From assembly GCF_003206065.1 (NCBI RefSeq), contig NZ_PZJQ01000005.1, forward strand, positions 650,761-714,760: a stretch of 64,000 nucleotides of DNA, written 5' to 3'. The DNA is from Salinicola halimionae. Its GTDB lineage: Bacteria; Pseudomonadota; Gammaproteobacteria; Pseudomonadales; Halomonadaceae. The number at the start of each line of letters is the position of its first letter. Positions within the stretch are counted from its first letter, which is position 1. A model generated the notes under the pieces. It worked only from the letters and a program-made list of their open reading frames with translations, did no database searches and was not told the origin of the DNA. The translations under genes and the position numbers were made by a program. This document shows, piece after piece, positions 45,751 through 55,309 of the stretch.

Positions 45751-47310
45751 ATGGAAGACCTACAATTCTGGGATTTTGCCGTCATCGCGGCCTACTTCGT
45801 GATCGTCACTTTTATTGGCTACAAGACTGCGCGAGGCAAGACGACGCCGGAAGAGCTGTTTCTAGCCGGCCGCTCCCTGGGCCCGATGGCGATCGGCTTC
45901 TCGCTGTTCGCTTCCAATATTTCCTCGGATACGCTGATCGGCTTGCCCGGAGCGGCATACCAGCACGGGATCTCGGCAGCCAACTACGAATGGATGGCGG
46001 GCGTGGTGCTGATGTTCACGGCGATCTTCGTGCTGCCGGTGCTGATGCGAGCCCGGGTCACCACCATGCCGGAACTGATGGAACGGCGCTTCGACTCGCG
46101 ACTGCGCAAGTACCTGTCGGTCATCACGCTATTTCTGTCGATCATTCTGGATACCGCTGGCACGCTCTACGCCGGTGGCCTGATCGTGACCACGTTCATC
46201 CCCGGCACCAATCTGTGGGAAGTCTGTGCGCTGTTGGCGTTGTTCACCAGTATCTACACTGCCTTCGGCGGGCTGCGTGCGGTGGTCTACACGGACGTGA
46301 TGCAGGCTTGCGTGCTGATCGGTGGGTCGGCGGCGATGACCTGGATCATCTTCGGACATTTCGATCATAGCTGGGCCAACGTCAAGGAGGCGGTCAGCCC
46401 GGAAAGGCTATCGCTGATTCGACCGTTGGACGACCCCAGCGTACCGTGGTTGGGATTGATCACCGGGGTACCGATCGTCGGTTTCTACTACTGGTCGATG
46501 AATCAGTACGTGGTTCAGCGCCTGCTGGGGGCGCGCAACATTCAAGCGGCGGGGCGGGCGTCGGTATTCGCCGCGGCCCTGAAGCTGCTGCCGATCTTCA
46601 TCATGACCATTCCCGGAGCGATGGTGATACCTCTATTGCCGGGGCTCGACCATCCCGATCAGGTCTATCCGAAAATGGTTCAGGAGTTCACGCCTACCGG
46701 GCTCACGGGCCTGATTCTGGCGGGCCTGATCGCGGCGCTGATGTCGACGCTCTCCTCGACGCTGAACTCCTCGGCGACGTTGCTGACGCTCGACTTCATC
46801 AAACCAGCCAGGCCCGATCTCACGGACGCTCAGTTAGCCAAGTGGGGGCGAATCTGCACTTTCATCCTGGCCGCCATCGCTGCACTCTGGGGGCCGATGA
46901 TCCAGTATTTTTCCGGGCTCTGGGCGTATCTGCAGCAGGTATTCGCCTTCGTGGCATCACCGTTGGTGGCGACTTTCCTGATGGGGTTGTGGGTCAGGTC
47001 GCTGGGTCCGTCCGCGGCGCTTCGCGGTCTGGCCTGCGGCCATATTCTCAGCGCGGTACTGTTCATACTGGTGGAAACAGGCGTGCTTCCGATTCACTTC
47101 ACCATCATCGGCGGCATTCTGTTCGCGGCGACGGCGCTGTTTACCGTGTTCTGGAAGCGCTGGCTCGGCGTCAGCGACCGGCCGGCCGGTGAAGATGCAA
47201 GGATCGCGGTCATCGCGAAAGAAGGATTGGAGCGGGTGCCGCGCGATGTCATGATCGGCATCGCCATCGTCTCGGTGCTCACCGCCATCATCGTCTATCT
47301 ACTGCGCTGA
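45751..47310 (+). CDS. Sodium/solute symporter, SGLT-like (SSS family)
   Basis: A 519-residue membrane protein with about 14 helices. Its N-terminal half resembles Vibrio SGLT: LFLAGRSLGPMAIGFSLFASNISSDTLIG, split by the unwound helix, and YEWMAGVVL. The SSS signature GLILAGLIAALMSTLSSTLNS is present. It should import a sugar with sodium, sensible for a halophile. The ATG at 45751 is the first that keeps the first helix intact; upstream codons are not hydrophobic. The next gene encodes a pentose/hexose 1-dehydrogenase, which suggests arabinose or galactose as substrate. Confidence 0.88.
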   Translation: MEDLQFWDFAVIAAYFVIVTFIGYKTARGKTTPEELFLAGRSLGPMAIGFSLFASNISSDTLIGLPGAAYQHGISAANYEWMAGVVLMFTAIFVLPVLMRARVTTMPELMERRFDSRLRKYLSVITLFLSIILDTAGTLYAGGLIVTTFIPGTNLWEVCALLALFTSIYTAFGGLRAVVYTDVMQACVLIGGSAAMTWIIFGHFDHSWANVKEAVSPERLSLIRPLDDPSVPWLGLITGVPIVGFYYWSMNQYVVQRLLGARNIQAAGRASVFAAALKLLPIFIMTIPGAMVIPLLPGLDHPDQVYPKMVQEFTPTGLTGLILAGLIAALMSTLSSTLNSSATLLTLDFIKPARPDLTDAQLAKWGRICTFILAAIAALWGPMIQYFSGLWAYLQQVFAFVASPLVATFLMGLWVRSLGPSAALRGLACGHILSAVLFILVETGVLPIHFTIIGGILFAATALFTVFWKRWLGVSDRPAGEDARIAVIAKEGLERVPRDVMIGIAIVSVLTAIIVYLLR

Positions 47311-47340
47311 GCACGCCGTCGGGGCCTCTTCTCATTTCAG

Positions 47341-47367
47341 GCCGCTTTGTCTTCCGGAGCGGCTTTT
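47341..47367 (+). terminator. Possible terminator after the symporter gene
   Basis: GCCGCT and AGCGGC flank an 11-base loop and are followed by TTTTG. The stem is short. It lies between the symporter and the sugar dehydrogenase, so the two may be expressed at different levels. Confidence 0.5.
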
Positions 47368-47399
47368 GATTTCAAGGCTTTTAATTACAAGGACCTTTC

Positions 47400-48329
47400 A
47401 TGGACACCCTTCGTCTCGCGATCGTGGGCTACGGCAAGATCGCTCGCGATCAGCATCATCCGGCCATCGATAACGATGCCGGCTATCAGCTGACTGCCGT
47501 CGCCAGTCGTAATGCTTCCGTTCCCGGGGTGGCGAATTTCGAAAGCCTCGAAGCTCTGCTCGATCAGCGCCCCGAGATCGATGCGGTCTCGCTGTGCACC
47601 CCCGCCGGCGTGCGCACGGCGCAGGCTCGGCTGGCCATGGCGCACGGTAAGCATGTGATGCTCGAAAAACCGCCCGGCGCGACGCTGGCCGAGATCGAGA
47701 CGCTGCGCGAGGAGGCGGAACGCCACGGCGTCACGCTGTTTGCTTCCTGGCACTCCCGGCATGCCCACGGTGTAGCGGGGGCAAAACGTTGGCTGGCAGA
47801 GCGTCAGATTCGCCGTGTCGACATCGAGTGGAAGGAAGACGTGCGGGTCTGGCACCCAGGGCAGGCGTGGATCTGGCAGCCGGGCGGCATGGGCGTGTTC
47901 GATCCGGGTATCAACGCGCTATCGATCGCCACCGCGATTCTGCCGCGTCCTTTCCACCTGACCGATGCCCAATTGCAGGTCCCTGGCAACTGCCAGACGC
48001 CGATCGCGGCATCGCTGGATTTCGTCGATGGCGACGAAGTCCCGATCCACGCCGAGTTCGACTTTCGCCAGCAGGGCACGCCGCCGATCTGGGAAATTCA
48101 TGTCGAGACGGATGCCGGACGCCTGACGCTGGAAGCAGGCGGCAGACGACTGCTGATCGACGGCGAGTTGCAGGAAGAAGGCCCCGATGCGGAGTACGCC
48201 GGGCTTTACGAACGCTTCGCCACGTTGATCGCCGAAGGCCGTTGTGACGTCGATGTCAGTCCATTCCGACATGTCGCCGATGCGCTGATGCTGGGCTATC
48301 GGCATACGGTGGAGGATTTCGTGGAGTAG
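47400..48329 (+). CDS. L-arabinose/D-galactose 1-dehydrogenase (Gfo/Idh/MocA family)
   Basis: A 309-residue NAD(P) oxidoreductase. The Rossmann start is LRLAIVGYGKIARDQHHPAID and the catalytic Lys is in HVMLEKPPGATL. The block HPGQAWIWQPGGMGVFDPG closely matches, from memory, Azospirillum L-arabinose 1-dehydrogenase; Pseudomonas galactose dehydrogenase is the next relative. The reaction gives the sugar lactone, the first step of the non-phosphorylating pathway. The lactonase and dehydratases are not in the window. No strong ribosome-binding site beyond AAGGA. Confidence 0.88.
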   Translation: MDTLRLAIVGYGKIARDQHHPAIDNDAGYQLTAVASRNASVPGVANFESLEALLDQRPEIDAVSLCTPAGVRTAQARLAMAHGKHVMLEKPPGATLAEIETLREEAERHGVTLFASWHSRHAHGVAGAKRWLAERQIRRVDIEWKEDVRVWHPGQAWIWQPGGMGVFDPGINALSIATAILPRPFHLTDAQLQVPGNCQTPIAASLDFVDGDEVPIHAEFDFRQQGTPPIWEIHVETDAGRLTLEAGGRRLLIDGELQEEGPDAEYAGLYERFATLIAEGRCDVDVSPFRHVADALMLGYRHTVEDFVE

Positions 48330-48346
48330 TCCGAAAGCGACGAGTG

Positions 48347-48371
48347 AAAAGCCAGCGGCGCTGGCTTTTTC
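48347..48371. terminator. Bidirectional terminator between sugar dehydrogenase and TRAP genes
   Basis: AAAAGCCAGC, loop GGC, then GCTGGCTTTTT make a ten-pair stem with T on both strands. It separates the convergent dehydrogenase and large-permease genes. Confidence 0.88.
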
Positions 48372-48379
48372 TTACGAGC

Positions 48380-49681
48380 CTAGCGGTTCATCGCCTGCGG
48401 CAGATACAGCACGATATCCGGGAACGCCCGCATCAGCACGATCGCAAACAGCATCAGCAGGAAGAACGGCAGCGTGGCCCTGGCAATGGTGAAGATGTTC
48501 TTGCCGGTGAGCCCCTGGATCACGAACAGGTTGAACCCCACCGGAGGCGTGATCTGCGAGATTTCCACCACGATCACCAGATAGATGCCGAACCAGATCG
48601 GGTCGATGCCGGCGGCGTTGATCAGCGGCATGATGATCGAGGTCACCAGCAGAATCAGCGAGATTCCGTCGAGAAAACACCCGAGCACCAGCAGGAACAG
48701 CGTCAGCATCACCAGCAGCACGTTGGGTGACAGTCCCATGGCGGCGATGGCGCTGGCCAGCTGCGTCGGCAGTTGGGTGAAGCTCATGGCCGACGACAGG
48801 AACGAGGCGCCGGCGATGATGAACGCGATCATGCACGAGGTCCGCAGTCCGGCGAACATCGATTCCAGGAAGATCGACTTGTCGAAGTGGCCGTTACAGC
48901 GCGCGATCACCATCGACAGCACCACGCCCACCGCGGCGGCCTCGGTCGGTGAGGCGACGCCACCATAGATACTGCCGAGAATACCGCCGATCAGCACCAG
49001 CAGCGGGATCAGACGCCAGCTGTTTTTGACCTTGGCGAGAAACGGCATCGGCGTCTCGGCATCACCTGCGCCGCCATTCTTGCCGGCGGTCAGCGACCAG
49101 ACCACCAGATAGATCATGAACAGCGCGAGCAGCAGCAGGCCAGGCCCGATTCCTGCCATGAACAGGCGTGAGATCGACTGCTCGGTGACCACGCCATAGA
49201 CGATCATCATGATCGACGGCGGGATCAGCAGGCCCAGCGTGGAGGCGCTGGCCAGCGTGCCGATCGCCAGTGTCTCGCTGTAGCCGCGACGCTCGAGTTC
49301 CGGCAGCGTCATCTTGCCGACGGTGGCACAGGTCGCGGCGGAGGAACCGCAGACTGCCGCGAACAGCCCGCTGCCGATGATATTGGAGTGCAGCAGCCGG
49401 CCCGGGATGCGATTGAGCCAGGGTGACAGCGCCCGGAACATGTTATCGGCGAGCCCGGAGCGGAACAGGATTTCGCCCATCCACACGAACATCGGCAGGG
49501 CGGTCAGATCCCAGCCGTAGCTGGCGCCCCAGAAATCGGAGGCAAGAATGGGGCCGACCTCGAAGCTCGAGAAGCCGGTCAGCGCGATCCAGCCGGTGCC
49601 GAGCAGGGCGAAGGCGATCCAGACGCCGCCGCCGAGCAGGATCGCGAGGGTAAAGATCGTTGCAAGACTGAGCGTGAGCAC
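48380..49681 (-). CDS. TRAP transporter large permease (DctM family)
   Basis: A 433-residue sodium-coupled translocator with about 12 helices. Motifs: ALPMFVWMGEILFRSG, AAVCGSSAATCATVGKMTLPELERRGY, LGLLIPPSIMMIVYGVVTEQS and the late EISQITPPVGFNLFV. The GTG start has GAGGAT upstream. It is the last gene of the operon dctP-dctQ-dctM on this strand and ends at the shared terminator. Confidence 0.93.
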   Translation of the reverse strand: MLTLSLATIFTLAILLGGGVWIAFALLGTGWIALTGFSSFEVGPILASDFWGASYGWDLTALPMFVWMGEILFRSGLADNMFRALSPWLNRIPGRLLHSNIIGSGLFAAVCGSSAATCATVGKMTLPELERRGYSETLAIGTLASASTLGLLIPPSIMMIVYGVVTEQSISRLFMAGIGPGLLLLALFMIYLVVWSLTAGKNGGAGDAETPMPFLAKVKNSWRLIPLLVLIGGILGSIYGGVASPTEAAAVGVVLSMVIARCNGHFDKSIFLESMFAGLRTSCMIAFIIAGASFLSSAMSFTQLPTQLASAIAAMGLSPNVLLVMLTLFLLVLGCFLDGISLILLVTSIIMPLINAAGIDPIWFGIYLVIVVEISQITPPVGFNLFVIQGLTGKNIFTIARATLPFFLLMLFAIVLMRAFPDIVLYLPQAMNR

Positions 49682-49723
49682 GAGTCGAATCCTCAGGTCG
49701 CGAGTTATTGTTGGAGCGAAGCG

Positions 49724-50305
49724 TTACTCGCCGCCGAAGTTGTCGTTGTCGCCAAAGCCGTCGTTTTCGCCGGGGGCCACGTAGCGCGAGGGCGCCGTTA
49801 CCGCCTGGCGTAGCGTGGTCAAAAGCGCTTCCAGAATGGCCAGACACAGCAGCGTCAGTCCGACGACCAGAACGGTTTGCGGAATCCATAGGGGAATCGC
49901 CATCAGCCCGGAGGAGACATCGCCGTAATCGAGGCTCTCCTGAATCAGACCGACCACTTCCCAGCTCAGCAACGCGCTGAGCGCCAGGGCGATCGCCAGG
50001 CACACCACTTCGCACCAGGCTCTGGCCGCTGCCGGCAATCGAGCGATGACCAGCGTGACGCGAATATGGGCGTAGTGGGTAAAGGTATAAGCGAGACTCA
50101 AAAAGGTAGCCCCGACCAACAGATAGGAGGCGATTTCCGACACACCGCTGATTTCGTAGCCGAGACGACTGGCGCCAACCAGCACCAGCACCGCATCGAG
50201 GCAGCGCAGCAGCACCTGAAACGTGACCATGGCACAGATCGCGAGCATGCAGGCGGCGGCGCCCCAGGCGCCCAGCCGGTAGAGCGGGTCGAGTTTGAAC
50301 GTCAT
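49724..50305 (-). CDS. TRAP transporter small permease (DctQ family)
   Basis: A 193-residue, four-helix protein of the larger DctQ type. ISGVSEIASYLLVGATFLSLAYTFTHYAHIRVTLV, read as two helices, carries the conserved acidic and HIRV positions. The C-terminus is Asn/Asp/Gly-rich (GENDGFGDNDNFGGE), probably a cytoplasmic tail. The ribosome-binding site is weak (GTGAG). A strong hairpin precedes it, so expression is probably lower than that of the binding protein. Confidence 0.87.
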   Translation of the reverse strand: MTFKLDPLYRLGAWGAAACMLAICAMVTFQVLLRCLDAVLVLVGASRLGYEISGVSEIASYLLVGATFLSLAYTFTHYAHIRVTLVIARLPAAARAWCEVVCLAIALALSALLSWEVVGLIQESLDYGDVSSGLMAIPLWIPQTVLVVGLTLLCLAILEALLTTLRQAVTAPSRYVAPGENDGFGDNDNFGGE

Positions 50306-50343
50306 AAAGACTCACCGGATGTGAGTGAAGGGAGTCCGAAAGC

Positions 50344-50373
50344 CGAATGGCCCGCAGCAGGGCGGGCCATTCG
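50344..50373 (-). other. Strong intercistronic hairpin between dctP and dctQ
   Basis: CGAATGGCCCGC and GCGGGCCATTCG form a perfect 12-pair stem with a six-base loop, eight bases downstream of the dctP stop on the minus strand. No T-run follows, so it should protect the 3' end of a processed dctP message rather than stop transcription. Confidence 0.7.
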
Positions 50374-50380
50374 AACGGTG

Positions 50381-51379
50381 TTACTGGCTTTGCTGGGACT
50401 GAAGCTTGCGATAGCGGTCGACCAGCTGCTTGGCCTGATCGCCGGCACGAGCCTGCCAATCCTCGAACAGCTGTTGACCGGCAGCTTGCAGCTGCTTCTT
50501 GAGCGCATCGCTCGGCTCGCTCACGGCAACATCGTGGGATTCGAGGGTCTTGGTGCTCTCCGCGCCGTCTTCCTTGCTCATCTGCCACCCGCGCTGTTCG
50601 GCCTTGGCCGCGGCATCGAGAACCGACTTCTGCGTGGCGTCATCGAGGCGGTCAAAAGCGCGTTTGTTGACGAAGACGATGTTCTTCGGCAGCCACAGGT
50701 TGGCATCGCTGTAGTTCGATACGTAATCCCACGCAGACATCGACTTGCCGGTGGAAACCGAAGTGATCATGGCGTCGACGCGCCCGGTGCTGAATGCGGT
50801 GGGGATATCGGCTTCTTCGGTCTGGGTCGGAATGCCGCCCAGATTCTCGACGAAGCGCTGGGTATTGATGTTAGGAGCACGAACTCGCAGGCCCTCGAAC
50901 TGGGAAGCATCGGTCAGTTCGAAGTCGGTATAGATGCCCTGTGCAGGCCAAGGCACGGCGTAAAGCGGCATCAACCCTTCCTTGGCGAAGAGCTCGGTGA
51001 TGATCGGCTTGGAGGCCTGCCACAGATCGTAGGCATCGGCATAGCTACCGGCCAGGCCGGGCAGCGTATCGACTTCGTAGATCGGCGATTCGTTGGAGAG
51101 CGTGGAGAGAAATATCTCGCCCGCCTGAACGGTACCACGACGTACGGAAGGCTTGATTTCAGCGTGGCTGATCAGCGAGCCACCGCTGTGAACCGTGATG
51201 GTCAACTCGCCGTCCGTCGCTTCGGTCACGTCCTTGGCGAACTGCTTGGTGTTCTGGGTGTGGAAACTGGCATCGCCGTAGGGAGAGGCGAGATTCCACT
51301 GGTCGGCGAGAGCCGACGTGGCGACGGTGAGCGAACCCGCCATGGCGATCGTCAACAGGGGGAGATGGGATATGCGCAT
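50381..51379 (-). CDS. TRAP transporter substrate-binding protein (DctP family)
   Basis: A 332-residue periplasmic protein. The Sec signal MRISHLPLLTIAMAGSLTVA ends near ALA-DQW. The mature part starts WNLASPYGDASFHTQNTKQFA. The region FEGLRVRAPNINTQRFVENLGG holds the conserved carboxylate-binding Arg. IPTAFSTGRVDAMITS is the usual subdomain link. I start at the ATG 51379, preceded by GGAATCC. A LysR gene in the same orientation lies upstream, with pxpABC divergent beyond it, which hints at 5-oxoproline or a related acid as substrate. Confidence 0.9.
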   Translation of the reverse strand: MRISHLPLLTIAMAGSLTVATSALADQWNLASPYGDASFHTQNTKQFAKDVTEATDGELTITVHSGGSLISHAEIKPSVRRGTVQAGEIFLSTLSNESPIYEVDTLPGLAGSYADAYDLWQASKPIITELFAKEGLMPLYAVPWPAQGIYTDFELTDASQFEGLRVRAPNINTQRFVENLGGIPTQTEEADIPTAFSTGRVDAMITSVSTGKSMSAWDYVSNYSDANLWLPKNIVFVNKRAFDRLDDATQKSVLDAAAKAEQRGWQMSKEDGAESTKTLESHDVAVSEPSDALKKQLQAAGQQLFEDWQARAGDQAKQLVDRYRKLQSQQSQ

Positions 51380-51499
51380 CGTGGGATTCCGTTTGTTATT
51401 GAGAGGGTCGTCATGCACGCCACTTGTTATTGAAAGAGGACGTGATCGAGAAACTGGACTTCTGCATTCTTCAAGTTGGCCGGCGATGGCGTCAAATCG

Positions 51500-52456
51500 T
51501 TAATTCTTATCTGAACTATCGGGCCAGACTTTCACTTCCCGCTGGGGCTCGTCATCGGCATGGTCTTTGGCATAGCTGGCGGCACAATCCTGAGCGAGCT
51601 GAGTGACACCACGACAGAAGTTCGGATAGCTGCTGGTTCGCCAGATCGCGTCGTAGTACATCGCCGGCAGGGGTGTGGGCAGCGTTAGCCGCAGCAGTTC
51701 ACCGCGCTGGCATGCATCCGACACCGTGGAAACGGGTAGCGAACCGACGCCAACGCCGTCGATGGTCATGCGGGCGATGGTCATCAACGTCGTGGCGCAG
51801 TGGATCTTGGGATCATCGATACCCTGTTCGGCCAGGTAATTCACGAGTTCGCCATAGGGGCGAGCCAGCTTGCTGAAGGAGACGAAGGGAAGGCCGGACA
51901 GCGCGGTCGTGCCGCCGTGATGCAACCGCTCGGCGTGCTGCGGTGATACGAACAGGCCCATCTCGTAGGTGGCCAGCGGTAGTTGCGTCACCGACAACCC
52001 CGGCGCGACGCCATCCATGGCGAAGATCATGTCGAGATCGTTGTCCGCCAGGCGCTGCTGGAGGAACGGCGAAATATCCACCGTCAGCTCGATGGTGAGC
52101 TGCGGGTGCCGTTCGGCCAACCGGGTCAGGAAAGTGCTGAACCAGCTGTGAGCGATGGTTTCGATGACGCCGAGCCGTAGCGTGCCGGAAAAATCTTCCT
52201 GGTTCTGGAATAGCTGCAGCGCCTCCTCCCGATTGTCGAGCAGGCGTTCGGCATGAGCATAGAATTCCCGGCCGCGCAGCGTCGGCTGCACCGGTCGCGC
52301 GCTGCGGTCGAGCAGCGACTCTCCGACCACGGCTTCCAGCCGGGTGATGCGATCCGAGATCGACGGCTGGGTCAGGTGCAGTCGCGCTGCCACCTTGCGA
52401 AACGAGCCCAGCCTGACGACCCAGACGAAGGCTTCGAGCTCCTTGAAATCGAACAT
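51500..52456 (-). CDS. LysR-family regulator between TRAP and pxpABC genes
   Basis: A 318-residue LysR protein starting [37 protein letters not shown], read across helix 1 and the HTH. The effector domain spans about 90-295. The gene points toward the TRAP operon and is divergent from pxpA across 290 bases, so it can govern one or both units. The polar tail [20 protein letters not shown] is not part of the usual fold. Confidence 0.87.
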   Translation of the reverse strand: MFDFKELEAFVWVVRLGSFRKVAARLHLTQPSISDRITRLEAVVGESLLDRSARPVQPTLRGREFYAHAERLLDNREEALQLFQNQEDFSGTLRLGVIETIAHSWFSTFLTRLAERHPQLTIELTVDISPFLQQRLADNDLDMIFAMDGVAPGLSVTQLPLATYEMGLFVSPQHAERLHHGGTTALSGLPFVSFSKLARPYGELVNYLAEQGIDDPKIHCATTLMTIARMTIDGVGVGSLPVSTVSDACQRGELLRLTLPTPLPAMYYDAIWRTSSYPNFCRGVTQLAQDCAASYAKDHADDEPQREVKVWPDSSDKN

Positions 52457-52746
52457 CTCGGGTTCTCGCTATGCAGTCGACAGGGGATAGACGATTCTTC
52501 GGCGCGGCGACGTGGACGTCAACTCTTCAGAGAGTGCCGGCTGGCGTCAAGGTCCGCAGAATGAAAGATTGCGCCGATACTGCGCATCGCGAAAAACGAT
52601 TGGACCCGGGTGCTGGCGGTTTCTTAAAGTGCGGTAAGCCTTGTTCCACGGCAACTATTTACGCCACCTTTTCCACAGCACTGTTTTACAGCAGCGTCTT
52701 ACAACACTTTCCTGCAATACTCCCTACAACAATACGAGGTAATGCG
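52457..52746. other. LysR-pxpA divergent control region with quasi-repeats
   Basis: The 100 bases before pxpA carry a rough 12-15-base periodic pattern: TTACGCCACC, TCCACAGCACTG, TTACAGCAGCG, TTACAACAC, TGCAATAC, TACAACAATAC. It is unusual beside the GC-rich surroundings and may be a multi-site operator or an unstructured C/A-rich leader. A GAGGT ribosome-binding site precedes pxpA. No other feature seen. Confidence 0.35.
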
Positions 52747-53499
52747 ATGCGCGTGCCCCTGCTCAACTGTGACATGGGTGAGAGTTTCGGCAACTGGGTG
52801 CTGGGTCTCGACGATCAGGCGATGCCTTTCGTCGACTGTGCCAATATCGCCTGCGGCTTTCACGCCTCCGACCCCGATGTCATGCGCAAGACTGTGGCGA
52901 TGGCGGCGTCTCACGACGTCAAGATCGGAGCCCATCCGGGCTATCCGGACCTGATGGGGTTCGGCCGCCGTTCGATGGCCTGCTCGCCGCAGGAAGTCGA
53001 AAACTTGATGCTCTACCAGATCGGCGCGCTGGAAGCCTTCTGTCGCGCCGAGGGCACGCGGATTCAGTACGTCAAACCGCACGGCGCGCTCTACAACGAC
53101 ATGGCCAGCGATTTCGATCTGCTGCGCGCGGCGATGAAGGCCGTTGTCAGCTATGACCGCAATCTGCCGCTGCTGGTGATGTCGACCGCCAATCCCGAAC
53201 CGGTGCGCGAACTCGCTCTGGAGATGGGCGTGACGTTATGGTTCGAGACCTTCGCCGACCGCGCCTACGACGCCAGCGGGCATCTGGTATCGCGGCGTCT
53301 GCCGGGGGCCGTGCATCATGAGCGCGGTGCCATCGTCGCTCAGGCCGTGACGCTGGCCAGGGGCGAGCCGCTGACCGCAAGCGATGGCAGCAAGCTCCAT
53401 CTGCCGGCGGATACGCTTTGCGTCCACGGTGACAATGCCGAATCCGTCGCTGCGGTCAAAGCCATTCGCGAAGCGTTTCAGCAGTTGGTCGACGCATGA
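52747..53499 (+). CDS. pxpA: 5-oxoprolinase subunit A (LamB/YcsF family)
   Basis: The 250-residue product has the YcsF pattern: [12 protein letters not shown] at the start, [36 protein letters not shown] and [15 protein letters not shown]. PxpA with PxpB and PxpC hydrolyses 5-oxoproline to glutamate using ATP in the cytoplasm. The ATG at 52747 follows GAGGT. Its stop overlaps the pxpB start by four bases. Confidence 0.94.
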   Translation: MRVPLLNCDMGESFGNWVLGLDDQAMPFVDCANIACGFHASDPDVMRKTVAMAASHDVKIGAHPGYPDLMGFGRRSMACSPQEVENLMLYQIGALEAFCRAEGTRIQYVKPHGALYNDMASDFDLLRAAMKAVVSYDRNLPLLVMSTANPEPVRELALEMGVTLWFETFADRAYDASGHLVSRRLPGAVHHERGAIVAQAVTLARGEPLTASDGSKLHLPADTLCVHGDNAESVAAVKAIREAFQQLVDA

Positions 53500-54239
53500 G
53501 CCGACGCATGAACTTATCGCCTTCCCCCGTGCTTTCGAACTCTTTTCGAATGGAAACGGTCGGCATGGACGCGTTAATGGTCAGGCTGTTCGATGCCATC
53601 GATGAGGCGCACATGCCGTGGATTCTGGCCGCCGACAAGGCGCTACGCGAACGTCTCGGCGAGGCGTTGATCGATCTGGTGCCGTCCTATACCACGCTGC
53701 TGGTGCATTACGACGTCGAGACCCTGTCTCAGATCGAGGCCAGCCGCCTGATTCGGGAAGCTCTGCAGAATCTGCAGCCGGCTTCCACCGCGGCAGGGCG
53801 TGAGCATCGTATTCCGGTGTGGTATGACGACAGTGTCGGCCCCGAGCTCTCCCGCATTGCCGAACGACGAAATGTCGACACCGACGAGATCGTGCGTCGC
53901 CACAGCGGCCGCGACTACTGCGCTTTTGCATTGGGGTTCTCACCTGGTTACGCCTTCATGGGCATGATCGAAGAAGCGTTGGCGACGCCGCGGTTAAAGA
54001 CGCCGCGTCAGAAAGTGGCCGCGGGCAGCGTGGGCATCGCCGAACGTCAGACGGCGATCTACTCGATGCGATCGCCGGGTGGCTGGAACATTCTCGGCCG
54101 CACCGCCGTCAAGCTTTTCGATCGCGAGCGCGACGAAATCAGTCTGTTCCGACCCGGCGACCGCGTGCGGTTCGAGCCCATCAGCCGTGAGGCGTTCATC
54201 GAACAGGGCGGCGACACCACGCCGCTGGAGGAGCGCTGA
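53496..54239 (+). CDS. pxpB: 5-oxoprolinase subunit B (KipI-like)
   Basis: A 247-residue protein with the carboxyltransferase-1/KipI domain: [49 protein letters not shown] and [26 protein letters not shown], read in parts. The first ATG gives about 25 extra residues; Met25 (53568) could be a second start. It overlaps pxpA by four and pxpC by one base, so the three are translated together. Confidence 0.92.
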   Translation: MSRRMNLSPSPVLSNSFRMETVGMDALMVRLFDAIDEAHMPWILAADKALRERLGEALIDLVPSYTTLLVHYDVETLSQIEASRLIREALQNLQPASTAAGREHRIPVWYDDSVGPELSRIAERRNVDTDEIVRRHSGRDYCAFALGFSPGYAFMGMIEEALATPRLKTPRQKVAAGSVGIAERQTAIYSMRSPGGWNILGRTAVKLFDRERDEISLFRPGDRVRFEPISREAFIEQGGDTTPLEER

Positions 54240-55204
54240 TGGCGACATCAAAAGACATGCAGACAGCGCAGCAGACGACACGAGCCACCAGCGGTTCCCT
54301 TGTCGTCGAGCGCACGGGGCCGCTGGCCCTGATCCAGGACGCCGGCCGCTTCGGTGTCCGTCACCTCGGAGTCGCGCAGGGCGGCGCATTGGATTGGATT
54401 TCGCTGGGGTGGGCCAACTGGATGTTGGGCAACGCCCCTGGCGCTGCGGGCATCGAGATTGCCATTGGCGGTCTGGTGCTGAAAGCCGAACGAACGCTTC
54501 GACTTGCCATTGCGGGCGCCGATCTGGGTGCCACGCGGGATGGCGAGCCGCTGGCGACCAATGGCAGTTTCATGCTCGAGCAGGGCCAGGTTCTCGCTTT
54601 CGACCAGCCCAAAGCCGGCCTGCGCGCTTATCTGGCTTTGCCGGGTGGGATCGGTGCCGAACCGTTCATGGGTAGCCTGTCGACGGTCGCCCGCGAACAA
54701 TTGGGCGGTCTCGACGGTTTTGGCAGCGCGCTTCAGATCGGTGATCGTCTGGTCGCCGCCAAGGCATCGTCGGAGACTCGGGACATGCCGTCCGTAGCGG
54801 CCATGCCGCAAGATGAGGCCGTACTCGAATTGGTCACCGGCGCGCAGATCGCGCACTTCGATGGCGCCAGTCTGTTCGCCGCGTTCAACCAGGCATGGCA
54901 AGTGGATAGCCGCGCCGATCGCATGGGCGTGCGGCTGACCGGCCCGGAACTGCGTTGTCAGATGGGAGGCATGGTGTCGGAGGGGATTCCGCTCGGTGCC
55001 GTTCAGGTCCCGCCGGACGGGCAGCCGATCATTCTGCTTAACGATCGTCAGACGATCGGCGGTTATCCACGCCTGGGCGCATTGTCGCCTATCGCCTGTG
55101 CGCGTCTGGGACAGTGCGCCCCCGGAACGACGATCAGGCTCTCGCCAGTGACACCTCACCAGGCACGCACGCGTTATCGGCACCAGCTCGCCCTTTGGCA
55201 ATAG
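54239..55204 (+). CDS. pxpC: 5-oxoprolinase subunit C (KipA-like)
   Basis: A 321-residue carboxyltransferase-2/KipA domain protein. The start GSLVVERTGPLALIQDAGRFGVRHLGVAQGGALD, in two parts, is the family signature, with GMVSEGIPLGAVQVPPDGQPI later. It pairs with PxpB to form the ATP-dependent ring-opening complex. It is the last gene of the pxp operon; no T-rich terminator is visible in the 105 bases before the convergent DUF4174 gene. Confidence 0.92.
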   Translation: MATSKDMQTAQQTTRATSGSLVVERTGPLALIQDAGRFGVRHLGVAQGGALDWISLGWANWMLGNAPGAAGIEIAIGGLVLKAERTLRLAIAGADLGATRDGEPLATNGSFMLEQGQVLAFDQPKAGLRAYLALPGGIGAEPFMGSLSTVAREQLGGLDGFGSALQIGDRLVAAKASSETRDMPSVAAMPQDEAVLELVTGAQIAHFDGASLFAAFNQAWQVDSRADRMGVRLTGPELRCQMGGMVSEGIPLGAVQVPPDGQPIILLNDRQTIGGYPRLGALSPIACARLGQCAPGTTIRLSPVTPHQARTRYRHQLALWQ

Positions 55205-55309
55205 CGCGGAATCGGCATCGGGCGAGGACGCACCAAGCCGCGCATCGAGGAATCCGGCCACGACAAGTGCTCGCTGCGGCGGGCGCTTGCCGATCAGTCA
55301 GACCACCGG

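Noticed and set aside
50066-51433. 455-codon plus-strand open frame
   Set aside because: Antisense to the dctP and dctQ genes, which have signal peptide, helices and family motifs on the other strand.
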